Part shown: positions 10,850 to 20,034 of the stretch, in pieces | How positions within the stretch are numbered: position 1 is the stretch's first letter | Layout of the letters: every line of letters starts with the position of its first letter | Assembly (NCBI GenBank): GCA_032718475.1 | Contig: JAUCBJ010004430.1 | Coordinates: forward strand, 1-50,887 | Source of the DNA: Nemertoderma westbladi | Taxonomy: Eukaryota > Xenacoelomorpha > Nemertodermatida > Nemertodermatidae | Length of the DNA stretch: 50,887 nt | Reading direction: 5' to 3' | Position numbers and translations under genes: made by a program | Notes under the pieces: generated by a model | Told to the model about the DNA's origin: nothing | The model's database searches: none | Seen by the model: the letters and a program-made list of their open reading frames with translations, nothing else

Positions 10850-11534
10850 TAAATCTTGATGAGGCATCTCCAATACTTGAGGGGCTTCATCAGCCCTTGC
10901 AGACGCCTTAATTTTCTCACAGTCGTTGTCCGACAACTGTAGTCTTAGCTTGATTAGGGCATCCCGGATATATGAAATATGTTGGGCATTTAGACATTCA
11001 ATATCCCTGATATTAACTCCGGTTGGAAAAAGTCGATAGTTACTATACAGTAGCCGTGATATTTCTGATGTCCTTTATAATCAGCGCTTCAACTTTTCGT
11101 GTATAAGACCGGGATGGATTCCCAACATAGGAAATAGCTACTTCAATTAATTGTGGTTCAACATCGAGGAAGGAATCAGCCTTATTTCGGTTGTATTCTG
11201 TCCCGTCTTTTCGAATTCCTTTCCGTGTGAGGTCTGGCATGTAATCTGTTAACCGATCCTCCCAGATTGGAGGGGTGTACAGCCTTTTTGTTGATACAGA
11301 AGTTCCTCTGTCTAGTCCTTATAATACAACGTACTCATCGACCATATGGCCTTTCTCCAAACTCCCTTTTATTACAAAACAGTCATGGATCTGTGAGCAG
11401 ACAATGTAGTGTACGCACCACATCCATTTTGACATTGATTGTTGTTCCTCGTTTCCATTAAACCATCCTGGGCGGGTGGTATCTGGTATTAAATATAGGA
11501 TTCCAGCAGGTATTGTGCTGAGTAGTTTAGCCAT
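10850..11534 (-). pseudogene. Unrecognised protein-coding region with an in-frame stop and a frameshift
   Basis: The minus-strand frame starts at an ATG at 11534 (MAKLLSTIPAGILYLIP), runs to a TAA at 11319, then stays open in the same frame (GLDRGTSVSTKRLYTPP, then IWEDRLTDYMPDLTRKG) to a second stop at 11043. A neighbouring frame then continues with NYRLFPTGVNIRDIECLN and IRDALIKLRLQLSDNDCEKI down to about 10855. The continuity across the breaks indicates one decayed protein of over 200 residues. No domain is recognised and there is no signal peptide. The adjacent glycine-rich exon upstream (11817-12197) and small frame downstream (10434-10625) have the same orientation and could be parts of the same locus. 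The TAA could also sit in a short intron, but I see no convincing splice pair. Confidence 0.45.
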
Positions 11535-11816
11535 TTTGAAAACCTCTTGCTATTGCTAATTAGCATATTATAGTCTAGTAACCTAGTTGATATGGCACCA
11601 ATGTACTTATATGATAAAATAATTTTTAGAACCGATAAATATATATATTTAGGCTACGTAATTCACGAAAGTTGAGACGATGATTATGATATTAAGAATG
11701 TAACTAGGGGGTTATATTCACGCGCAAATACATTATGTAGGAAATTTATTAATTGCACTAACACTGTGAAATTTACACTTTTTAGGTAATATAGCACGCC
11801 TCTTTATTGTAACGAA

Positions 11817-12197
11817 TTATGGTCCACCCCCGGCTCCCGCAACGCCTCCACCCCCGACTCCCGCAACGCCTCCGCCCCTGGCTCCCACAACGCCTCCGGC
11901 CCTGGCTCCTGCAACGCCTCCACCCCCGGCTCCCACAATGCCTCCACCCCTGGCTCCTGCAATGCCTCCACCCCCGGCTCCCGCAATGCCACTGCCCCCA
12001 GCCACATAAACATTGAATTGGTAGAGTGGGGCCGCCGGAATCACTCGCGTGATATGAACTCTGGCTTCTTCAGGTACACCATCGACCAAGGTAGCCGGCT
12101 TACCCCAGCCGAGGATGTACCACCCTCTCCCTCCGTGTAATTCCAACTCGTTGACGTGGTCGCGGGCATTGAGATCTGGGATCATCCGTAGTTGCAT
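11817..12197 (-). CDS. Probable terminal exon of a glycine-rich repeat protein
   Basis: The frame begins at 12197 immediately after TTAATATTTTCAG, a good splice acceptor, so the ATG there may be internal to a longer protein and not its start. The first 60 or so residues are non-repetitive (including ELELHGGRGWYILGWG and LYQFNVYVAGG). They are followed by a repeat of eight residues, roughly GGG-I/V-A/V-G-A-G/R, iterated about seven times until a stop at 11817. The repeat is encoded by a 24-bp minisatellite, so copy changes keep the frame. Glycine-rich repeats of this kind occur in structural and secreted proteins, but nothing here identifies the function. Similar reading frames on the opposite strand (proline/leucine-rich) are shadows of the same repeat. 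Confidence 0.45.
   Translation of the reverse strand: MQLRMIPDLNARDHVNELELHGGRGWYILGWGKPATLVDGVPEEARVHITRVIPAAPLYQFNVYVAGGSGIAGAGGGGIAGARGGGIVGAGGGGVAGARAGGVVGARGGGVAGVGGGGVAGAGGGP
11825..12000 (+). repeat. 24-bp coding minisatellite
   Basis: About seven copies of a 24-bp unit resembling CCTCCACCCCCGGCTCCCGC plus four bases. It lies within the glycine-rich exon on the minus strand. GC content is far above that of the flanks. Confidence 0.85.
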
Positions 12198-12828
12198 CTG
12201 AAAATATTAAACATAAGTTCATTATAAAATTAACCCTTTCGAGATCATGGACCCTATGCTGGCTGCCACTTTTAGAGGGTACTGTGGACAAGCAATATTA
12301 TATTTATATACTGCCATCTGAAATGTCCCGTAATCCATATAGGAAGCCAATGAATAGCAAGTCCATTTTTTATGATTTTGTCACGTTAGATGTTGAACAA
12401 TTACTTCAATTTCTATACAGAATGCAATTTTTTGAATCTTATGGCTGTGTTGTCTGTATCCGAAAAGGTCGAGCATTACCGTGCCTGTGCCACGGTGTCT
12501 GGACAATTGCGACCCGGACAATTGCGACCCATGATTTTTTGTTGCGGTTGGCCCTACATTATTCGCAATTAGATATTCTGGAATGTTTTAAATTAAAATT
12601 AATTGTTTTGTCATAACCTACGTATATTGTTAACATTGTTCATGCATTATTTTTTTACTAGCTATTATTGATTGTCCTAACTTCATAATTATTACATAAA
12701 TTTAAATTTAAAACAAAAGATAAATGCAAATTAAATCTAAAATAACCTGTTAAAAACCAAAAATAATTTTGCTAATGATAGGAAACTAATTCGAGTCTGA
12801 TAGGGTTAGTCAATTTTTTTATCATTTT
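12198..12828. other. Non-coding region
   Basis: No supported gene beyond a possible intron upstream of the glycine-rich exon. A short duplication, ACAATTGCGACCCGG followed by ACAATTGCGACCCAT, lies at about 12501-12532. Confidence 0.35.
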
Positions 12829-13490
12829 TTGAATAGGTTTAATTATTGTTTTCATACAAATGCACTTCATCAGACCATGAACTGCAGGTACTGGCAAGCG
12901 CTACCCAGGGAAGATCAGGTAGAATACGCGAGAAGGAACGAAGTTTGTGCTCGGTGTGTGACGGGTGGACATAGAGCCGACCAATGCGAAGAAACGCCAA
13001 TTAAATTCGGTCAAAGTAAAGGGCAGACGATGGCGACAAGCACCGTAGGGGCGAAGAAAAGAGGAATGGTACTACTCGGGGTAGTACCGTAATAATCGGA
13101 TAATCGGGGAATGCAATCGATCAGTAACCACACTGATGCTGGTCGACAGTGGAGCAGCCTTCACATTAGTTGAGAATTGGGTGGCCGAAGAGATAGGATT
13201 GAGAACGAGGCCAAGTAGAATGGCGGTAACAACCATCTCCAGCAAAGATGAGGTCCTGGAGATGAGGACCGGACGGTGCGGGATAGCAGCGATAGCACTG
13301 GGATGCGACTACGGGGCGACCATCGACCCGTCCAGGTGATAGAGTCGATAAATATCAATGCCAGGCGACCAACCAACATCGAGGTCGAACAATACTAATT
13401 CCTGGACAGTATCGACTTCTCAATCCCAGAGGTGGACGTTAGGAAGGTATCCATTATAGTAGGCGTTCAGGGCGGTTGAGCACGTCTTCT
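12829..13490 (+). pseudogene. BEL/Pao retrotransposon remnant: gag zinc knuckle and aspartic protease
   Basis: 12829-13092 contains CARCVTGGHRADQC, a C-x2-C-x4-H-x4-C zinc knuckle, preceded by FHTNALHQTMNCRYW and a charged stretch typical of the BEL/Pao gag C-terminus, where a Cys/His-rich segment comes before the knuckle. 13136-13339 begins MLVDSGAAFTLVE, the D-S-G active site of a retroviral-type aspartic protease, followed by a plausible flap region. About 13405-13470 reads FSIPEVDVRKVSIIVG, similar to the post-protease linker. Stops and frame changes separate the pieces, and no reverse transcriptase follows. It is a short internal remnant in the opposite orientation to the BEL/Pao pol gene at 36.8-40.1 kb and need not be the same family. 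Confidence 0.7.
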
Positions 13491-14126
13491 TCCCCCGATT
13501 CAGTGCAATTCTCCACCATCTATTGCATTATTCCTATAACAAAATAAATTATATAATCACAAAAAGTGTAAACCGATCTTTATGTAATATTTGTAAACCG
13601 GTGTTTATTTTGCAATATATTTTATAATATATAGTACATTTTTAATAACAATTTTATTATGATTTAACTGATTAAAAATAAATAAATTAATTATATGTAA
13701 TGTTTTCATATAAGTATTATTACTTGTAGCATTAAAAATAATATATCGGATTTGAATAAATTGTAATTATATTCGCTACTTCTGTTAAAAGTTAACAGAT
13801 TAGAGTTTCCTACAACCTGGTTACGATTGGTAACTTAAACTTTAATTAATAACTTAACATTTCAATAACCTCAAAACAATAGATGATAAAGTGCCACTGT
13901 CAATGACACTATTGTAATTTATTTTATTGTTTGACATTGCTTAATTAACTTATTGCTTTAAAGTTAATCACAGTGTTAGAAGGGGGGCAGTAGGAGCGTA
14001 AGGTACTCAAAATAAATGTATTATACAATTATTAATTGTAATTAAACCACCACATATATTCAATGTATATGTACTACAAAACATATACTACAATAGCTAC
14101 AATATTATACAAACGTAGCAACAGTA
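13491..14126. other. AT-rich non-coding region
   Basis: No gene is supported. The sequence is strongly A/T-rich. It lies downstream of the minus-strand APLF-like gene and could contain its 3' untranslated region. Confidence 0.35.
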
Positions 14127-14704
14127 CTAAATACTCATCGGCGGAGGGGGTGGAGGCTGAGTATGTTTAAAGTTTTTCATATGTTCCATACTAAAAGACA
14201 TACACCAAGTGCCATACATGCACTCAGGACGGTTGTCCACGTCGCCTGATTCTGAACAGTTATCCACCACTTCTTTGGATTCAGATCGATTCTCAACCAA
14301 CGCCTCCTGTTCATCCTCCTCCGACTCAGGGCAGAACAAAGTCTCATCCCTCTCATCACTGTTGATGGAATAAAAGAAAATATCCTCGTCACTCTCCAAT
14401 CAGTACGTAAAATTGTAAAGGTATGGGTTGGTGGTGGTAATAAAGATATTTTATCTTTATTCTTGAGTTCTTTCCAACAGTTTCTCTCCAAGACGTGGAA
14501 TGCTTCTTCCCCATTTTTTTGAAAAAAAGTAGTGTTCTCGCTTATGGGTTTGACCCATAACCTCCCATTGCTACTTAAGTTAAGAACTGCATGTTTACGA
14601 GAAACTGTAAGATCTCTAATTTGCAACCATGGGAGCCTACCAATGGTAGTATCCCCCAGCGCGATAGGAATAGCCGGTTCTTCTTCGCGATAAAGTTTAA
14701 ACAT
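14127..14704 (-). pseudogene. APLF-like protein: FHA domain plus one PBZ zinc finger, one frameshift
   Basis: The first frame (from the ATG at 14704) codes for an FHA domain: IGR at residues 21-23, then SRKHA at 35-39, matching the phosphopeptide-binding G-R and S-x-x-H positions, followed by WVKPISENTTFFQ, which resembles APLF/PNKP-type FHA domains. The frame shifts by one base near 14400. The other frame then gives an acidic linker and RPECMYGTWC plus HMKNFKH, fitting the PBZ pattern C-x5-C-x6-H-x5-H. PBZ fingers bind poly(ADP-ribose) and, in APLF, FHA binds phosphorylated XRCC1/XRCC4 in DNA break repair. The usual basic residue two positions after the second Cys is missing here. The protein would be about 190 residues, versus about 500 in vertebrate APLF, with one finger instead of two and no intron. 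It is a processed or decayed copy, or a short homologue with a sequencing error. Confidence 0.75.
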
Positions 14705-15344
14705 TATTATTAAATATGAAGTAAATTAAGTAATAGATTCGTAAAAAAAGAACAGAAAGGAACGTGTTCACAACTATTTTGTTAATTTTCACTTATTATT
14801 TTATTACTCTTATTAAAAATATCTTTTAATTGTTGTTACGGTCTGTTGTTGTAAAGCTAAAATTCTACTTTTTTAAGATCTTTGATAGTAAATTAAACAT
14901 TTACTAACCATTGTGGGGCGAGCGACGAAAGTAAGCGACCTTAGCATACAGGTACCACTAACTCAATCGGTGTGTCTGTTGTTCTGTCGATCTGTTGATA
15001 TGTCGATCTGTCGATCTGTTGTTCTGTCGTTTTGTTGTTCTGTCGTGTCTAATTTTAAACGTTAATAACTCAGCCAAACGTTAATAAAATTTAACCAAAC
15101 TTGGTACACATGTAGTCTGGGAAAAGTTTAGAAATTGTCCTTAGAAATTTTCCAAGTTGAATTTGCGTGGGGTCTTCGTGCAGCATCTGTGTAACTGTGT
15201 TACACTTATAATAAATTAATCTACCCAAAAATTAGTAGGCTTGGCATCAGCTGGTTGCTAGGAGACTACAGGATTACAGTACGGTACCGGTACTGTTAAC
15301 TATTACAGTGGTACATAGTTACAGGTACAATTCAATAGAACAAT
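14705..15344. other. Non-coding region with TCTGTCGAT-type microsatellite
   Basis: No gene is supported. 14977-15046 is a degenerate repeat of about eight bases (variants CTGTCGAT, CTGTTGTT). 15060-15090 has TTAATAA-rich repeats of AACGTTAATAA. A GTACGGTACCGGTACTG cluster lies at about 15280. Confidence 0.45.
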
Positions 15345-16552
15345 CCATTCAGCCTTTGATTTTAACATTGAATCCCCAACTTTCAAAGTTAACTGTCAAA
15401 ATTTTGGTCTTTCTGGATTTAATAAAAAGACCAACACTAGAAGCAGCATGTTCTAATGAGCCGAGGAGCCGTTGGGCTCCCTCTAGTGATTCTGAGAGTA
15501 CTCCTAAGTCATCAGCAAAGTCTAGATCAGTTAGGTACTTGGCAGGATTTCCTCGACTTCTGGAGCCAGTAGATGGAGTTATCATCACCCCATCATCATT
15601 ATGATGATCTAAGGACATGCGTAGAACATAGTCAACCACAATTATGAACAAGAACGGTGCAAGTGTGTCTCCCTGGAGGACGCCCCATAACACTTCAAAT
15701 GGTTCTGTGTCACCATCAACAGTAGACACAAATGTTGTCGAACCATCGTATACTGATCTGATTGCTGCAATAATTTCATCAGGAATCCCATATAATGAAA
15801 GTGAGCGGGAGACTGAATCAAAGGCCTTGAAGAAGTCAACAAAGATAACAGCCAGATGCCTGTCTTTCTTTTTTGAAAACGCTTCAATTATCCTTCTAAG
15901 TGCCAAAATGGGCACCATGGTCCCACGACCTTTATGGAACCCATTCTGATTTCCACCGGAGCAGTCTCTCAATGGGATCCCTGATGCGATTTAATAGAAT
16001 TCTATTGTATAGCTTTGCAGCAATCGCGATCAATGAGATTCCCCGATAAGAACCATAGAGTGTTAGGTTGCCCTTCTTGGGAACTGGCACCAACTTATTT
16101 GTTTTCATTTCTTGTGGGACTCTTGTTGTACGGTACATGTCTACTATGATTGGATAGATGAGCTTTAAACACTCAGGTATTTTAAAGACCTCAGGGGGAA
16201 CACCATCTACTCCACTGGCACGAATGGTCTTAATGCTCTTTGCAGCAGCCTTCACTTCTGCAAAGGAGATATCGCCAATGGGAATATCTGGGAGTACAGA
16301 CACAGACACTTTTACTTCTATAAAATTATCAGGCAATACCCTGTCATTATTGAGGAGCTTTTCAAAGTGGGCCTTCCAACCATTGAGGCGATCGGCTGGT
16401 GATTCAGCCTTAACCTTGGTGGTTGGTTGGCTTTTCCGCCCAGTAAGCAAGTTGATCGATTTCCATGCCTGGTATGATTGCCTGCTGTTGTCAGCATCAT
16501 TGATGGCATCAACCTGTTGGTTTATTAGCTCCTGTCGAAGAAGGTGATTCAT
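15345..16552 (-). pseudogene. LINE reverse transcriptase fragment, copy 1
   Basis: Two minus-strand frames code for one reverse transcriptase. 16552-15932 gives the N-terminal part (ASGVDGVPPEVFKIP, then LVPVPKKGNLTLYGSYRG, YNRILLNRI). A one-base insertion near 15955 (compared with the copy at 22.9 kb) shifts to the frame at 15972-15349, with FVDFFKAFDSVSR (motif A), GVLQGDTLAPFLF (motif B) and DFADDLGVL (catalytic ADD, motif C). Compared with copy 2 it has a short in-frame deletion after SVSR. The 5' end is cut at about 16552 and the 3' end at about 15345. The family looks like a non-LTR element with an APE endonuclease (see copy 2); the clade (RTE, Vingi/Ingi or CR1-like) was not resolved. 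Plus-strand frames here are antisense shadows. Confidence 0.85.
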
Positions 16553-16842
16553 GTGCTGGGCTTAACATTAGTATCAACCAATCCAAAAATAGATCAGGTA
16601 TTATTACAAGTACAGTTCCATTGATAAATGCTAGTGCACAAACAGATCCAATCAAAATTACAAGCCAGCTATTAGAAATTAATTAATTAAGTCGACATTA
16701 ATAATTCAAAAATCTTTCCAGTAACAATCTTTTTCCGCTTAAAATCAGAAGTTACCTTTCCAGCACCACTAGATACTAGAGTTGCGGAGAGTAATAGTAC
16801 AGAAGATTGTACATAACGTGCCTCTCCATATTACTACTGACT

Positions 16843-18321
16843 TTAACCCTATTAGTACCGGGCTATAAAATGTTGTACAAATACCGGGGGGGGGGGGGGG
16901 GTCATATTGACCCCCCCCCTCTAAAATCTACAAATATTTTTACGAAAACGTCTGATTTTTTGTTTGTACGTAGGTATCACTTGCCTGGATCCGACCGAAA
17001 AAAAAAATTTCGAAAAAATGTACTGGGGTGGTTATATTGCAGCACCAAAATTACAAGTAGTGCACAATTTTCACCAAATTTGAAAGTTACATTTTCGGCT
17101 AATTATTTTTCAATACAGGTTTTCTGGGGTGCAAAATACATTGGAAAATATTAAAAAATGATATGATTACTATAAATGGCTGTTTAGTCCTCTCTGCATA
17201 GGAAAAAAATGAAAAAAACAAGTAACCAGCACTTTTCAGTTAGAACACAAAATTTTTAATTCACTTATACGATGCCATAAATTCACATTTTCAGGTTTTG
17301 AGGGCGCTGATTCTAATGGAATACATTTCTAATATGCCAGATCATTGCTACTTGTATTTTTCGGCAAATTTTGGTGCTAGCACCAAATTTCGTAACCATC
17401 ACCAAAAAGTACAAGTTTGCGATGTCCAGTGCTGTTTTTATTGATTCCATCGGATTCAGGACCCTCATAAACCCGTATAACGCAAGAAACAAGGTAATAC
17501 TATCTACTTATCAATTTGCATATTTTCCAAAATTTGGTGCTGGCACAACAATTTTCACCCACCGGCGAAAAATACAAGTTTGAGAACTCTTATGAAATTT
17601 TTACTGATTCCATTGACTTCAGAACCATCACAAACCCGTATAACGCAAGAAACAAGGTGACACAATCAATTGATATATTTGATGGTTTTCAAAATTTGGT
17701 GCTAGCACCACATTTTGCACCCACATCCGAAAAATACAAGTTTGAGATGTCTAGTTCGATAATTATATTTTCTATTGAATTCAGAACAGCCATAAACCTC
17801 TAAAACGCAAGAAATAAATTGTCACACGCAATTTTATCTATTGAATGGATTTTCAAAATTTCGTGCTAGCACCAAAATTTGCACACAGCACCGAAAAATA
17901 CAATTTTGATACGCTTGGTGCAACTCGTATATATTTCATCGAATTCAGAAACCCAAAAAACCCCAATTGCGTAAAAAACAAGTTTCAAACGATCAATTTA
18001 CAAAATTGACTTATTTCAAAATTTGGTGCTGGCACCAAAATTTGGCACCCACCGAAAAAAACAAGTTTGAAATTTCTAAATCAATTTATATGAATTCCAT
18101 CAAATTTCTAACACCAAAAAACCGGTGTAAATCAAAAAATGGTGCTATAACTCGAAAAGTACCCAATATTTTTGAAAACGGTTTTCACTACTAGGAAGAC
18201 AATAGATTTTTAGGAAAAGTCATAAAATTTCAGATTTCCAACTGCGTTTGTTTCAGAATTATAATAAAAAAACCACGGGGGGGTCATATTGACCCCCCCC
18301 CCCCGGGTTTAATAGGGTTAA
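16843..18321. mobile_element. piggyBac-like non-autonomous element A, copy 1
   Basis: The body (16847-18317) is bounded by TTAA (16843-16846 and 18318-18321). Left end CCCTATTAGTACCGGG and the complement of the right end CCCTATTAAACCCGGG form the terminal inverted repeat; TTAA followed by CCC is characteristic of piggyBac transposons. Near each end sits a G-run, the motif TCATATTGA and a C-run (about 16887-16919 and 18279-18304), present as direct and not inverted copies. The interior contains five tandem units of about 163 bp, marked by TTGGTGCTAGCACC-like motifs at 17371, 17534, 17696, 17860 and 18023. There is no transposase, so movement would require one in trans. It lacks an 80-bp segment present in copy 2. 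Short reading frames inside are repeat artefacts. Confidence 0.85.
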
Positions 18322-18324
18322 GGA

Positions 18325-18700
18325 TGTTGATCGAGCAAGAATGGATATCGCACCTTGCGTCTTGAGGGGATATTTGACAAGGACAATCCATTTATGGATC
18401 GATATGGGTTGAGACTGATACCGATATCACGACCAAATGGTCGGGGAAACCCATCAGTTATGATGACGAGAAGGCCTTTGGGAAGATTTGGCACCCCTAG
18501 GAGGAGTTGCTCGATGAGTGGGACAGGACGAGTTGATCTCTGCGCGATAATGGATATATGTATTATGATAACAAGGGTGGAAGCCATCAACAAAGCCTCA
18601 CAGTCTTCAGCCGACAGCGGAGTGACTACAAGATGCCAATGCCGGAGGAGATGACTCGATGGCACGCAATGATTAAGAGGAAGATCAAGTCCATGGATAT
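18325..18700 (+). pseudogene. Degenerate unrecognised coding fragment
   Basis: One plus-strand frame, broken by several stops, has protein-like composition: TDTDITTKWSGKPISYDDEK, then IWHP, EELLDEWDRTS, and after another stop DNGYMYYDNKGGSHQQSLTV, then MPMPEEMTRWHAMIKRKIKS to a TAG near 18690. It begins directly after the TTAA flank of element A copy 1. The family is not recognised; given the surroundings it may be a mobile-element gene. An antisense minus-strand frame (18318-18752) also is open, but has less protein-like composition. Confidence 0.35.
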
Positions 18701-20034
18701 CTAGCTTATAACATGATTGGATTGACAATTTGCCTATGCCGTACATAGACACTAGACCACTTTTGCTGTGGTTAATCGCATTACCACTGGAGAGTTCGAC
18801 AAATTCCGTGTAATCCGTGTATTACCACGTATTCCTGGAAACCACTGCAGCCCAACCCCCCCCCCACCCCCCGTGTGCCCTGTAACTAGTCGGTTCCGTG
18901 ATCTTACCTACACCTACAGTACAAACGCTACAGTAATTACCCTTACAGTACAAACAATAGGCTTAGGTGGGAAACCCGTGGTACTAGTATAATATCTGTG
19001 TGGGTCTGGGAAGGGTAGGTTCCGGTTGTTGGACACACTCCCCCTTGGGAGTGTAAATGATTTACACTCCCATATCTAAAGGCACGAGCCAGTAGACACC
19101 CTGTGAACGTCGGGAAAGGTAGGCGACTCCTAAACAATCCATCTGTTGTCGGTAAAAAAAAATTGTGTTAAAAATGAATAAGATAATGATGGGTACTGCT
19201 GACCCGGAGTATGGTTTTAAAATCGGGAGTTGATAGTCCCTCTACCAATTCGCCGTGAGTCAGCACACTAGATGAGTTTCCACTGACCCCACAGACGATT
19301 GACATCAACACCCAACTGGGTGTTGATATTGTGAAACGGTTTAAGCCCCGTAATGCGCTGTTCAGTGCCATCCACTCTCGGATATAGGCGATGGTATAAC
19401 ACCATAAAGGATTCATGATACGAAAAATAATGTAAATAAATTAATTAAAAAACATATTGTGCTCGTTGTGCCACGCACACACACTGATACACTCGTATGT
19501 ACTTTGGGTGACCCATGCACCACTTATTGGTGATGGGGCACACCCATTGACACCACATCGCTATGCTCTCTGACGTTTTTTACGATCCTTTGGGCACCCA
19601 TTTAAATATTTATAATCTCTCCGAACGCGCTATTGATTACTTTCTCCAGGTCCGGCTCTATGGCACGGTGGGCCCCCAGGTATGGGATCGACCCCCTGTA
19701 TCCTGGCCAACCCAGGGTGCTACCCATCCGCCCAGCTGCGCTCCAACCAACTACTCTGTGTCATTCGTTAACTTTCAACCTGCAATTCTCATTCCTGTCT
19801 CAATCACTGCACACGGTGCTGTCGCATTCCAAACAACCTCAAACTATTGTGAATCAAATGAAATGAATGAATGAAAAAAATGGAAATATTGCATCAGGCA
19901 TTGCAAGGTGGTGCTTGTAAATATGTATTAATGTGACGTATAGTCTCGGTACTCTCGTAAGGTGCAGTCAAGTGACTCTCGTAAAATCCCGTAAAGTGCA
20001 GTCTGTACTCTCGTAATGTGCAGTCCTACTCGAT
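18701..20034. other. Mixed non-coding region
   Basis: No gene is firmly supported. A minus-strand frame 19168-19416 (82 codons, beginning MNPLWCYTIAYIREW) has plausible composition but no recognised domain. 19945-20030 contains three copies of an ACTCTCGTAANGTGCAGTC repeat of about 30 bp. CT-rich and C-rich tracts occur at 18848-18870. Confidence 0.35.

Noticed and set aside
16158-16547. Plus-strand 129-codon frame
   Set aside because: Antisense shadow of the LINE reverse transcriptase.
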